From Ptiloglossa arizonensis (Eukaryota; Arthropoda; Insecta; Hymenoptera; Colletidae), in NCBI RefSeq assembly GCF_051014685.1, contig NW_027478485.1:682001-746000 (forward strand): a stretch of 64,000 nt of DNA. The letters run 5' to 3'. Positions 9,973 through 22,220 of the stretch are shown one piece after another; position 1 is the first letter of the stretch, and each line of letters begins with the position of its first letter. The notes below the pieces were generated by a model that was not told the origin of the DNA, searched no databases, and saw nothing but the letters and a program-made list of their open reading frames with translations. A program made the translations under genes and the position numbers.

Positions 9973-12072
9973 TTTCTCAAGCGTTTCTTACATCCAAACT
10001 GCCATATCTCGCGAACGGATAGACCAATCCGCAAAATTTCTGTTGCTTCTGAAAGTAGAAACTCGCCCGATTACAACGGTATGCGCACTTTTCCCCTAGG
10101 CCGTTCTAGATATTCGTTTCGAGCATCAGAAATGCGAAAATTTTGAGTTTCTCAAGCGTTTCTTATATCCAAACTGCCATATCTCGCGAACGGATTGATC
10201 AATCCGCAAAATTTCTGTTGCATCTGAAAGTAGAAACTCGCCCGATTACAACGGTATGCGCACTATTCCCCTAGGCCGTTCTAGTTATTCGTGTCGAGCA
10301 TCAGAACTGCGAAAATTTTGAGTTTCTCAAGCGTTTCTTACCTCCAAACTGCCATATCTCGCGAACAGATTGACCAATCCGCAAAATTTCTGTTGCATCT
10401 GAAAGTAGAAGCTCGCCCGATTACAACGGTATGTGTAGTTTTCCCCTAGGCCGTTCCAGTTATTCGTTTCGAGCATCAGACCTGCGAAAATTTTGATTTT
10501 CTCAAGCGTTTCTTACCTCCAAACTGCCATATCTCGCGAACGGATTGACCAATCCGCAAAATTTCTGTTGCTTCTGAAAGTGGAAACTCGCCCGATTACA
10601 ACGGTACGCGTACTTTTCCCCTAGGCCGTTCTAGTTACTCGTTTCGAGCAACAGAACTGCGAAAATTTTGAGTTTCTCAAGCGTTTCTTACCTCCAAACT
10701 GCCATATCTCGCGAACGGATTGACCAATCCGCAAAATTTCTGCTGCATCTGAAAGTAGAAGCTCGCCCGATTACAACGGTATGTGTAGTTTTCCCCTAGG
10801 CCGTTCCAGTTATTCGTTTCAAGCATCAGACCTGCGAAAATTTTGAGTTTCTCAAGCGTTTCTTACCTCCAAACTGCCATATCTCGCGAACGGATTGATC
10901 AATCCGCAAAATTTCTTTTGCATCTGAAAGTAGAAACTCGCCCGATTACAACGGTATGCGCACTTTTCCCCTAGGCGGTTCTAGTTATTCGTTTCGCGCA
11001 TCAGAACTGCGAAAATTTTGAGTTTCTCAAGCGTTTCTTACCTCCAAACTGCCATATCTCGCGAACGGATAAACCAATCCGCAAAATTTCTGTTGCATCT
11101 GAAAGTAGAAACTCGCCCGATTATAACGGTATGTGTAGTTTTCCCGTAGGCCGTTCCAGTTATTCGTTTCGAGCATCAGAACTGCGAAAATTTTGAGTTT
11201 CTCAAGCGTTTCTTACCTCCAAACTGCCATATCTCGCGAACGGATTGACCGATCCGCAAAATTTCTGTTGCATCTGAAAGTAGAGACTCGCCCGATTACA
11301 AAGGTATGTGTAGTTTTCCCCTAGGCCGTTCCAGTTATTCGTTTCGAGCATCAGAACTGCGAAAATTTTGAGTTTCTCAAGCGTTTCTTACATCCAAACT
11401 GCCATATCTCGCGAACGGATTGACCAATCCGCAAAATTTCTGTTGCATCTGAAAGTAGAAACTCGCCCGATTACAACGGTATGCGCACTATTCCCCTAGG
11501 CCGTTCTAGTTATTCGTGTCGAGCATCAGAACTGCGAAAATTTTGAGTTTCTCAAGCGTTTCTTACCTCCAAACTGCCATATCTCGCGAACAGATTGACC
11601 AATCCGCAAAATTTCTGCTGCATCTGAAAGTAGAAGCTCGCCCGATTACAACGGTATGTGTAGTTTTCCCCTAGGCCGTTCCAGTTATTCGTTTCAAGCA
11701 TCAGACCTGCGAAAATTTTGAGTTTCTCAAGCGTTTCTTACCTCCAAACTGCCATATCTCGCGAACGGATTGATCAATCCGCAAAATTTCTTTTGCATCT
11801 GAAAGTAGAAACTCGCCCGATTACAACGGTATGCGCACTTTTCCCCTAGGCGGTTCTAGTTATTCGTTTCGCGCATCAGAACTGCGAAAATTTTGAGTTT
11901 CTCAAGCGTTTCTTACCTCCAAACTGCCATATCTCGCGAACGGATAAACCAATCCGCAAAATTTCTGTTGCATCTGAAAGTAGAAACTCGCCCGATTATA
12001 ACGGTATGTGTAGTTTTCCCGTAGGCCGTTCCAGTTATTCGTGTCGAGCATCAGAACTGCGAAAATTTTGAG
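9973..12072 (+). repeat. Twelve-monomer higher-order unit, copy 1
   Basis: A 2100-bp unit of twelve monomers, tandemly duplicated as 12073-14172. Diagnostic members include GGATAGACC with TAGATATTCG (9973), TATATCC with GCGCACTATTCC (10148), ACAGATTG with AGAAGCTCG (10323), GGTACGCGTAC with GCAACAG (10498), TTTCTTTTGC with GGCGGTTC (10848) and GGATAAACC with CCCGTAGG (11023). Inside the unit, the 10673-11197 trio largely repeats at 11548-12072 (offset 875 bp), so the 12-mer was itself built from smaller duplications. Confidence 0.93.
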
Positions 12073-14172
12073 TTTCTCAAGCGTTTCTTACATCCAAACT
12101 GCCATATCTCGCGAACGGATAGACCAATCCGCAAAATTTCTGTTGCTTCTGAAAGTAGAAACTCGCCCGATTACAACGGTATGCGCACTTTTCCCCTAGG
12201 CCGTTCTAGATATTCGTTTCGAGCATCAGAAATGCGAAAATTTTGAGTTTCTCAAGCGTTTCTTATATCCAAACTGCCATATCTCGCGAACGGATTGATC
12301 AATCCGCAAAATTTCTGTTGCATCTGAAAGTAGAAACTCGCCCGATTACAACGGTATGCGCACTATTCCCCTAGGCCGTTCTAGTTATTCGTGTCGAGCA
12401 TCAGAACTGCGAAAATTTTGAGTTTCTCAAGCGTTTCTTACCTCCAAACTGCCATATCTCGCGAACAGATTGACCAATCCGCAAAATTTCTGTTGCATCT
12501 GAAAGTAGAAGCTCGCCCGATTACAACGGTATGTGTAGTTTTCCCCTAGGCCGTTCCAGTTATTCGTTTCGAGCATCAGACCTGCGAAAATTTTGATTTT
12601 CTCAAGCGTTTCTTACCTCCAAACTGCCATATCTCGCGAACGGATTGACCAATCCGCAAAATTTCTGTTGCTTCTGAAAGTGGAAACTCGCCCGATTACA
12701 ACGGTACGCGTACTTTTCCCCTAGGCCGTTCTAGTTACTCGTTTCGAGCAACAGAACTGCGAAAATTTTGAGTTTCTCAAGCGTTTCTTACCTCCAAACT
12801 GCCATATCTCGCGAACGGATTGACCAATCCGCAAAATTTCTGCTGCATCTGAAAGTAGAAGCTCGCCCGATTACAACGGTATGTGTAGTTTTCCCCTAGG
12901 CCGTTCCAGTTATTCGTTTCAAGCATCAGACCTGCGAAAATTTTGAGTTTCTCAAGCGTTTCTTACCTCCAAACTGCCATATCTCGCGAACGGATTGATC
13001 AATCCGCAAAATTTCTTTTGCATCTGAAAGTAGAAACTCGCCCGATTACAACGGTATGCGCACTTTTCCCCTAGGCGGTTCTAGTTATTCGTTTCGCGCA
13101 TCAGAACTGCGAAAATTTTGAGTTTCTCAAGCGTTTCTTACCTCCAAACTGCCATATCTCGCGAACGGATAAACCAATCCGCAAAATTTCTGTTGCATCT
13201 GAAAGTAGAAACTCGCCCGATTATAACGGTATGTGTAGTTTTCCCGTAGGCCGTTCCAGTTATTCGTTTCGAGCATCAGAACTGCGAAAATTTTGAGTTT
13301 CTCAAGCGTTTCTTACCTCCAAACTGCCATATCTCGCGAACGGATTGACCGATCCGCAAAATTTCTGTTGCATCTGAAAGTAGAGACTCGCCCGATTACA
13401 AAGGTATGTGTAGTTTTCCCCTAGGCCGTTCCAGTTATTCGTTTCGAGCATCAGAACTGCGAAAATTTTGAGTTTCTCAAGCGTTTCTTACATCCAAACT
13501 GCCATATCTCGCGAACGGATTGACCAATCCGCAAAATTTCTGTTGCATCTGAAAGTAGAAACTCGCCCGATTACAACGGTATGCGCACTATTCCCCTAGG
13601 CCGTTCTAGTTATTCGTGTCGAGCATCAGAACTGCGAAAATTTTGAGTTTCTCAAGCGTTTCTTACCTCCAAACTGCCATATCTCGCGAACAGATTGACC
13701 AATCCGCAAAATTTCTGCTGCATCTGAAAGTAGAAGCTCGCCCGATTACAACGGTATGTGTAGTTTTCCCCTAGGCCGTTCCAGTTATTCGTTTCAAGCA
13801 TCAGACCTGCGAAAATTTTGAGTTTCTCAAGCGTTTCTTACCTCCAAACTGCCATATCTCGCGAACGGATTGATCAATCCGCAAAATTTCTTTTGCATCT
13901 GAAAGTAGAAACTCGCCCGATTACAACGGTATGCGCACTTTTCCCCTAGGCGGTTCTAGTTATTCGTTTCGCGCATCAGAACTGCGAAAATTTTGAGTTT
14001 CTCAAGCGTTTCTTACCTCCAAACTGCCATATCTCGCGAACGGATAAACCAATCCGCAAAATTTCTGTTGCATCTGAAAGTAGAAACTCGCCCGATTATA
14101 ACGGTATGTGTAGTTTTCCCGTAGGCCGTTCCAGTTATTCGTTTCGAGCATCAGAACTGCGAAAATTTTGAG
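12073..14172 (+). repeat. Twelve-monomer higher-order unit, copy 2
   Basis: Direct tandem copy of 9973-12072, offset exactly 2100 bp. The only difference noticed is near the end of the last monomer: TCGTGTCG at about 12042 against TCGTTTCG at about 14142. That fits an exchange point there, because the TCGTGTCG end also belongs to the monomer just before copy 1 (9798). Confidence 0.93.
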
Positions 14173-15747
14173 TTTCTCAAGCGTTTCTTACCTCCAAACT
14201 GCCATATCTCGCGAACGGATTGACCGATCCGCAAAATTTCTGTTGCATCTGAAAGTAGAGACTCGCCCGATTACAAAGGTATGTGTAGTTTTCCCCTAGG
14301 CCGTTCCAGTTATTCGTTTCGAGCATCAGAACTGCGAAAATTTTGAGTTTCTCAAGCGTTTCTTACATCCAAACTGCCATATCTCGCGAACGGATTGACC
14401 AATCCGCAAAATTTCTGTTGCATCTGAAAGTAGAAACTCGCCCGATTACAACGGTATGCGCACTATTCCCCTAGGCCGTTCCAGTTATTCGTTTCGAGCA
14501 TCAGACCTGCGAAAATTTTGATTTTCTCAAGCGTTTCTTACCTCCAAACTGCCATATCTCGCGAACGGATTGACCAATCCGCAAAATTTCTGTTGCTTCT
14601 GAAAGTGGAAACTCGCCCGATTACAACGGTACGCGTACTTTTCCCCTAGGCCGTTCTAGTTACTCGTTTCGAGCAACAGAACTGCGAAAATTTTGAGTTT
14701 CTCAAGCGTTTCTTACCTCCAAACTGCCATATCTCGCGAACGGATTGACCAATCCGCAAAATTTCTGCTGCATCTGAAAGTAGAAGCTCGCCCGATTACA
14801 ACGGTATGTGTAGTTTCCCCCTAGGCCGTTCCAGTTATTCGTTTCAAGCATCAGACCTGCGAAAATTTTGAGTTTCTCAAGCGTTTCTTACCTCCAAACT
14901 GCCATATCTCGCGAACGGATTGATCAATCCGCAAAATTTCTTTTGCATCTGAAAGTAGAAACTCGCCCGATTACAACGGTATGCGCACTTTTCCCCTAGG
15001 CGGTTCTAGTTATTCGTTTCGCGCATCAGAACTGCGAAAATTTTGAGTTTCTCAAGCGTTTCTTACCTCCAAACTGCCATATCTCGCGAACGGATAAACC
15101 AATCCGCAAAATTTCTGTTGCATCTGAAAGTAGAAACTCGCCCGATTATAACGGTATGTGTAGTTTTCCCGTAGGCCGTTCCAGTTATTCGTTTCGAGCA
15201 TCAGAACTGCGAAAATTTTGAGTTTCTCAAGCGTTTCTTACCTCCAAACTGCCATATCTCGCGAACGGATTGACCGATCCGCAAAATTTCTGTTGCATCT
15301 GAAAGTAGAGACTCGCCCGATTACAAAGGTATGTGTAGTTTTCCCCTAGGCCGTTCCAGTTATTCGTTTCGAGCATCAGAACTGCGAAAATTTTGAGTTT
15401 CTCAAGCGTTTCTTACATCCAAACTGCCATATCTCGCGAACGGATTGACCAATCCGCAAAATTTCTGTTGCTTCTGAAAGTAGAAACTCGCCCGATTACA
15501 ACGGTATGCGCACTTTTCCCCTAGGCCGTTCTAGATATTCGTTTCGAGCATCAGAAATGCGAAAATTTTGAGTTTCTCAAGCGTTTCTTATATCCAAACT
15601 GCCATATCTCGCGAACGGATTGATCAATCCGCAAAGTTTCTGTTGCATCTGAAAGTAGAAACTCGCCCGATTACAACGGTATGCGCACTTTTCCCCTAGG
15701 CCGTTCTAGTTATTCGTGTCGAGCATCAGAACTGCGAAAATTTTGAG
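14173..15747 (+). repeat. Rearranged third copy of the twelve-monomer unit
   Basis: Nine monomers carry family B classes out of the 12-mer order. 14173 matches 13298; 14348 is a hybrid; 14523-15397 matches 12598-13472 with one visible change (AGTTTCCCC at about 14815); 15398 and 15573 resemble the TAGATATTCG and TATATCC pair. The unit has been shortened and re-entered rather than cleanly duplicated. Confidence 0.85.
14348..14522 (+). repeat. Hybrid monomer with switch near unit position 130
   Basis: The left part matches the 13473 class (ATCC, then GCGCACTATTCC). The right part matches the 12423 class (CCAGTTATTCG, AGACCTGCG, ending TTTTGATTTTC). The following monomer, 14523, matches 12598, which follows 12423. 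Sequence therefore passes from one unit position to another inside a single full-length monomer, as expected from in-register unequal crossing-over or gene conversion. Confidence 0.8.
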
Positions 15748-17146
15748 TTTCTCAAGCGTTTCTTACATCCAAACTGCCATATCTCGCGAACGGATTGACC
15801 AATCCGCAAAATTTCTGTTGTATCTGAAAGTAGAAACTCGCCCGATTACAACGGTACGCGTACTTTTCCCCTAGGGCGTTCTAGTTACTCGTTTCGAGCA
15901 ACAGAACTGCGAAAATTTTGAGTTTCTCAAGCGTTTCTTACCTCCAAACTGCCATATCTCGCGAACGGATTGACCGATCCGCAAAATTTCTGTTGCATCT
16001 GAAAGTAGAAACTCGCCCGATTACAACGGTATGCGCACTTTTCCCCTAGGCCGTTCCAGTTATCCGTGTCGAGCATCAGAACTGCGAAAATTTTGAGTTT
16101 CTCAAGCGTTTCTTACATCCAAACTGCCATATCTCGCGAACGGATTGACCAATCCGCAAAATTTCTGTTGCATCTGAAAGTAGAAACTCGCCCGATTATA
16201 ACGGTATGTGTAGTTTTCCCCTAGGCCGTTCCAGTTATTCGTTTCGAGCATCAGGACTGCGAAAATTTTGAGTTTCTCAAGCGTTCCTTATTTCCAAACT
16301 GCCATACCTCGCGAACGGATTGATCAATCCGCAAAATTTCTTTTGCATCTGAAAGTAGAAACTCGCCCGATTACAACGGTATGCGCACTTTTCCCCTAGG
16401 CGGTTCTAGTTATTCGTTTCGCCATCAGAACTGCGAAAATTTTGAGTTTCTCAAGCGTTTCTTACCTCCAAACTGCCATATCTCGCGAACGGATAGACCA
16501 ATCCGCAAAATTTCTGTTGCATCTGAAAGTAGAAACTCGCCCGATTATAACGGTATGTGTAGTTTTCCCCTAGGCCGTTCCAGTTATTCGTTTCGAGCAT
16601 CAGAACTGCGAAAATTTTGAGTTTCTCAAGCCTTTCTTACCTCCAAACTGCCATATCTCGCGAACGGATTGACCGATCCGCAAAATTTCTGTTGCATCTG
16701 AAAGTAGAGACTCGCCCGATTACAAAGGCATGTGTAGTTTTCCCCTAGGCCGTTCCAGTTATTCGTTTCGAGCATCAGAACTGCGAAAATTTTGAGTTTC
16801 TCAAGCGTTTCTTACATCCAAACTGCCATATCTCGCGAACGGATTGACCAATCCGCAAAATTTCTGTTGCTTCTGAAAGTAGAAACTCGCCCGATTACAA
16901 CGGTATGCGCACTTTTCCCCTAGGCCGTTCTAGATATTCGTTTCGAGCATCAGAAATGCGAAAATTTTGAGTTTCTCAAGCGTTTCTTATATCCAAACTG
17001 CCATATCTCGCGAACGGATTGATCAATCCGCAAAATTTCTCTTGCATCTGAAAGTAGAAACTCGCCCGATTACAACGGTATGCGCACTTTTCCCCTAGGC
17101 CGTTCTAGTTATTCGTGTCGAGCATCAGAACTGCGAAAATTTTGAG
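15748..17146 (+). repeat. Diverse family B monomers, no clean unit
   Basis: Eight monomers including GGTACGCGTAC with CCTAGGGCG (15748), a TATCCGTGTCG variant (15923), CGTTCCTTATTTCC (16273, one base short: CGCCATC for CGCGCATC), GGATAGACC (16447), ACAAAGGCATG (16622), TAGATATTCG (16797) and TATATCC (16972). Relatives of these classes recur at 22.9-25.9 kb in a different order. Confidence 0.85.
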
Positions 17147-19245
17147 TTTCTCAAGCGTTTCTTACGTCCAAACTGCCATATCTCGCGAACGGATTGACCA
17201 GTCCGCAAAATTTCTGTTGCATCTGGAAGTAGAAACTCGCCCGATTATAACGGTATGTGTAGTTTTCCCCTAGGCCGTTCCAGTTATTCGTTTCGAGCAT
17301 CAGAACTGCGAAAATTTTGAGTTTCTCAAGCGTTTCTTACCTCCAAACTGCCATATCTCGCGAACGGATTGACCAATCCGCAAAATTTCTGTTGCATCTG
17401 AAAGTAGAAACACGCCCGATTACAACGGTATGCGTACTTTTCCCCTAGGCCGTTCTAGTTACACGTTTCGAGCATCAGAACTGCGAAAATTTTGAGTTTC
17501 TCAAGCGTTTCTTACTTCCAAACTGCCATATCTCGCGAACGGATTGACCAATCCGCAAAATTTCTGTTGCATCTGAAAGTAGAAATTCGCCCGATTATAA
17601 CGGTGTGCGTACTTTTCCCCTAGGCCGTTCTAGTTATTCGTTTCGAGCATCAGAACGGCGAAAATTTTGAGTTTCTCAAGCGTTTCTTACGTCCAAACTG
17701 CCATATCTCGCGAACGGATTGACCAATCCGCAAAATTTCTGTTGTATCTGGAAGTAGAAACTCGCCCGATTACAACGGTATGCGCACTTTTCCCCTAGGC
17801 GGTTCTAGTTATTCGTTTCGCCCATCTGAACTGCGAAAATTTTGAGTTTCTCAAGCGTTTCTTACTTCCAAACTGCCATATCTCGCGAACGGTTTGATCA
17901 ATCCGCAAAATTTCTGTTGCATCTGAAAGTAGAAACTCGCTCGAATATGACGGTATGTGTAGTTTTCCCCTAGGCCGTTCCAGTTACTCGTTTCGAGGAT
18001 CAGAACTGCGAAAATTTTGAGTTTCTCAAGCGTTTCTTATCTCCAAACTGCCATATCTCGCGAACGGATGATCAATCCACAAAATTTCTGTTGCATCTGA
18101 AAGTAGAAACCCGCCCGATTACAACGGTATTCGCACTTTTCCCCTAGGCCGTTCTAGTTATTCGTTTCGGGCATCAGAACTGCGAAAATGTTGAGTTTCT
18201 CAAGCGTTTCTTACATCCAAACGGCCATATCTCGCGAACAGATTGACCAATCCGCATAATTTCTGTTGCATCTGAAAGTAGAAACTCGCCCAATTACAAC
18301 GGTATGCGTACTTCTCCCCTAGGCCGTTCTAGTCATTCGTTTCGAGCATCAGAACTGCGAAAATTTTGAGTTTCTCAAGCGTTTCTTATCCCCAAACTGC
18401 CATATCTCGCGAACGGATTGATCAATCCGCAAAATTTCTGGTGCATCTGATAGTAGAAACTCGCCCGATTACAACGGTATGTGTAGTCTTCCCCTAGACC
18501 GTTCCAGTTATTCGTTTCGAGCATCAGAACTGCGAAAATTTTGAGTTTCTCAAGCGTTTCTTACCTCCAAACTGCCATATCTCGCGAACGGATAGACCAA
18601 TCCGCAAAATTTCTGTTGCATCTGAAAGTAGAAACTCGCCCGATTATAACGGTATGTGTAGTTTTCCCCTAGGCCGTTCCAGTTATTCGTTTCGAGCATC
18701 AGAACTGCGAAAATTTTGAGTTTCTCAAGCGTTTCTTATCTCCATACTGCCATATCTCGCGAACGGATTGATCAATCCACAAAATTTCTGTTGCATCTGA
18801 AAGCAGAAACCCGCCCGATTACAACGGTATTCGCACTTTTCCCCTAGGCCGTTCTAGTTATTCCTTTCGAGCATCAGAACTGCGAAAATTTTGAGTTTCT
18901 CAAGCGTTTCTTACATCCAAACTGCCATATCTCGCGAACGGAATGATCAATCCGCAAAATTTCTGTTGCATTTGAAAGTAGAAACTCGCCCGATTACAAC
19001 GGTATGCGCACTTTTCCCCTGGGCCGTTCTAGTTATTCGTTACGAGCATCAGAACTGCGAAAATTTTGAGTTTCTGAAGCGTTTCTTACCTCCAAACTGC
19101 CATATCTCGCGAACGGATTGACCAATCCGCAAAATTTCTGTTGCATCTGAAAGTAGAAACTCGCCCGATTATAACGGTATGCGTACTTTTCCCCTAGGCC
19201 GTTCTAGTTATTCGTTTCGAGCATCAGAACGGCGAAAATTTTGAG
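17147..19245 (+). repeat. Family A segment, second occurrence
   Basis: The array returns to classes seen in the first 8 kb: GTCC with CTGGAAG (17147), ACACG with TACACG (17322), TTCC with AAATTCG and GTGTGCG (17497), CTCGAATATG (17847), AATCCAC with TATTCGCAC (18022, one base short), ATCC-AAACGG (18196), TATCCCC with GATAGTAG (18371) and GGATAGACC (18546). 17147 is therefore the B-to-A junction. The order 18196-18720 parallels 525-1048. Confidence 0.85.
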
Positions 19246-20470
19246 TTTCTCAAGCGTTTCTTACGTCCAAACTGCCATATCTCGCGAACGGATTGACCAA
19301 TCCGCAAAATTTCTGTTGCATCTGGAAGTAGAAACTCGCCCGATTACAAAGGTATGCGCACATTTCCCCTAGGCGATTCTAGTTATTCGTTTCGCGCATC
19401 AGAACTGCGAAAATTTTGAGTTTCTCAAGCGTTTCTTACCTCCAAACTGCCATATCTCCCGAACGGTTTGATCAATCCGCAAAATTTCTGTTGCATCTGA
19501 AAGTAGAAACTCGCTCGATTATAACGGTATGTTTAGTTTTCCACTAGGCCGTTCCAGGTACTCGTTTCGAGCATCAGAACTGCGAAAATTTTGAGTTTCT
19601 CAAGCGTTTCTTATCTCCAAACTGCCATATCTCGCGAACGGATTGATCAATCCACAAAATTTCTGTTGCATCTGAAAGTAGAAACCCGCCCGATTACAAC
19701 GGTATTCGCACTTTTCCCCTAGGCCGTTCTAGTTATTCGTTTCGGGCATCAGAACTGCGAAAATCGTGAGTTTCTCAAGCGTTTCTTACATCCAAACGGC
19801 CATATATCGCGAACAGTTTGACCAATCCGCATAATTTCTGTTGCATCTGAAAGTAGAAACTCGCCCGATTATAACGGTATGCGTACTTTTCCCCTAGGCC
19901 GTTCTAGTTACACGTTTCGAGCATCAGAACTGCGAAAATTTTGAGTTTCTCAAGCGTTTCTTACCTCCAAACTGCCATATCTCGCGAACGGATTGACCAA
20001 TCCGCAAAATTTCTGTTGCATCTGAGAGTAGAAACTCGCCCGATTATAACGGTATGCGCACTTTTCCCCTGGGCCGTTCTAGTTATTCGTTTCGAGCATC
20101 AGAACTGCGAAAATTTTGCGTTTCTGAAGCGTTTCTTACCTCCAAACTGCCATATCTCGCGAACGGATAGACCAATCCGCAAAATTTCTGTTGCCCCTGA
20201 AAGTAGAAACTCGCCCGATTATAACGGTATGCGTACTTTTCCCCTAGGCCGTTCTAGTTATTCGTTTCGAGCATCAGAACGGCGAAAATTTTGAGTTTCT
20301 CAAGCGTTTCTTACGTCCAAACTGCCATATCTCGCGAACGGATTGACCAATCCGCAAAATTTCTGTTGCATCTGGAAGTAGAAACTCGCCCGATTACAAC
20401 GGTATGCGCACTTTTCCCCTAGGCGGTTCTAGTTATTCGTTTCGCGCATCAGAACTGCGAAAATTTTGAG
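19246..20470 (+). repeat. Seven-monomer unit, copy 1
   Basis: The first four monomers (19246-19945) recur at 20471-21170, offset 1225 bp. Shared rare features are ACATTTCCCCTAGGCGATTC, ATCTCCCGAACGG with TTTTCCACTAGG, AAAATCGTGAG, and ATATATCGCGAACAG. One difference was seen: CCAGGTACTCG here against CCAGTTACTCG in copy 2. Confidence 0.9.
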
Positions 20471-21345
20471 TTTCTCAAGCGTTTCTTACGTCCAAACTGC
20501 CATATCTCGCGAACGGATTGACCAATCCGCAAAATTTCTGTTGCATCTGGAAGTAGAAACTCGCCCGATTACAAAGGTATGCGCACATTTCCCCTAGGCG
20601 ATTCTAGTTATTCGTTTCGCGCATCAGAACTGCGAAAATTTTGAGTTTCTCAAGCGTTTCTTACCTCCAAACTGCCATATCTCCCGAACGGTTTGATCAA
20701 TCCGCAAAATTTCTGTTGCATCTGAAAGTAGAAACTCGCTCGATTATAACGGTATGTTTAGTTTTCCACTAGGCCGTTCCAGTTACTCGTTTCGAGCATC
20801 AGAACTGCGAAAATTTTGAGTTTCTCAAGCGTTTCTTATCTCCAAACTGCCATATCTCGCGAACGGATTGATCAATCCACAAAATTTCTGTTGCATCTGA
20901 AAGTAGAAACCCGCCCGATTACAACGGTATTCGCACTTTTCCCCTAGGCCGTTCTAGTTATTCGTTTCGGGCATCAGAACTGCGAAAATCGTGAGTTTCT
21001 CAAGCGTTTCTTACATCCAAACGGCCATATATCGCGAACAGTTTGACCAATCCGCATAATTTCTGTTGCATCTGAAAGTAGAAACTCGCCCGATTATAAC
21101 GGTATGCGTACTTTTCCCCTAGGCCGTTCTAGTTACACGTTTCGAGCATCAGAACTGCGAAAATTTTGAGTTTCTCAAGCGTTTCTTACCTCCAAACTGC
21201 CATATCTCGCGAACGGTTTGATCAATCCGCAAAATTTCTGTTGCATCTGAAAGTAGAAACTCGCTCGAATATGACGGTAAGTGTAGTTTTCCCCTAGGCC
21301 GTTCCAGTTATTCGTTTCGAGCATCAGAACTGCGAAAATTTTGAG
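20471..21345 (+). repeat. Seven-monomer unit, copy 2, truncated
   Basis: Four monomers repeat 19246-19945. A fifth (21171) carries CTCGAATATGACGGTAAG and does not match the expected fifth monomer of copy 1. Family B starts immediately after it, so this is the second A-to-B junction. Confidence 0.88.
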
Positions 21346-22220
21346 TTTCTCAAGCGTTTCTTACATCCAAACGGCCATATCTCGCGAACGGATTGACCAA
21401 TCCGCATGATTTCTGTTACTTGTGAAAGTAGAAACTCGCCCGATTACAACGGTATGCGCACTTTTCCCCTAGGCCGTTCTAGTTATTCGTTTCGAGCATC
21501 AGAACTGCGCAAATTTTGAGTTTCTCAAGCGTTTCTTACCTCCAAACTGCCATATCTCGCGAACGGATTGACCGTTCCGCAAAATTTCTGTTGCTTCTGA
21601 AAGTAGAAACTCGCCCGATTACAACGGTATGTGTAGTTTTCCCCTAGGCCGTTCCAGTTATTCGTTTCGAGCATCAGAACTGCGAAAATTTTGAGTTTCT
21701 CAAGCGTTTCTTACCTCCAAACTGCCATATCTCGCGAACGGATTGACCAATCCGCAAAACTTCTGTAGCATCTGGAAGTAGAGACTCGCCCGATTTCAAC
21801 GGTATGTGTAGTTTTCCCCTAGGCCGTTCCAGTTATTCGTTTCGAGCATCAGAACTACGAAAATTTTGAGTTTCTCAAGCGTTTCTTACCTCCAAACTGC
21901 CATATCTCGCGAACGGATTGACCAATCTGCAAAACTTCTGTAGCATCTGAAAGTAGAGACTCGCCCGATTACAACGGTATGTGTAGTTTTCCCCTAGGCC
22001 GTTCCAGTTATTCGTTTCGAGCATCAGAACTGTGCAAATTTTGAGTTTCTCAAGCGTTTCTGACTTCCAAACTGCCATATCTCGCGAACGGATTGACTAG
22101 TCCGCAAAATTTCTGTTGCATCTGAAAGTAGAAACTCGCCCGATTACAACGGTATGCGTACTTTTCCCATAGGCCGTTCTAGTTATTCGTTTCGAGCATC
22201 AGAACGGCGAAAATTTTGAG
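21346..22220 (+). repeat. Five-monomer block, family B opening, copy 2
   Basis: Same five monomer classes in the same order as 8223-9097. Differences seen include CTTGTG for CTTCTG, GACCGTTCC for GACCGATCC, TTCTGTAGC for TTCTATAGC, and AACTGCC for AACCGCC. The monomers on both sides differ between the two copies, so only the five-monomer core is shared. Confidence 0.9.
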
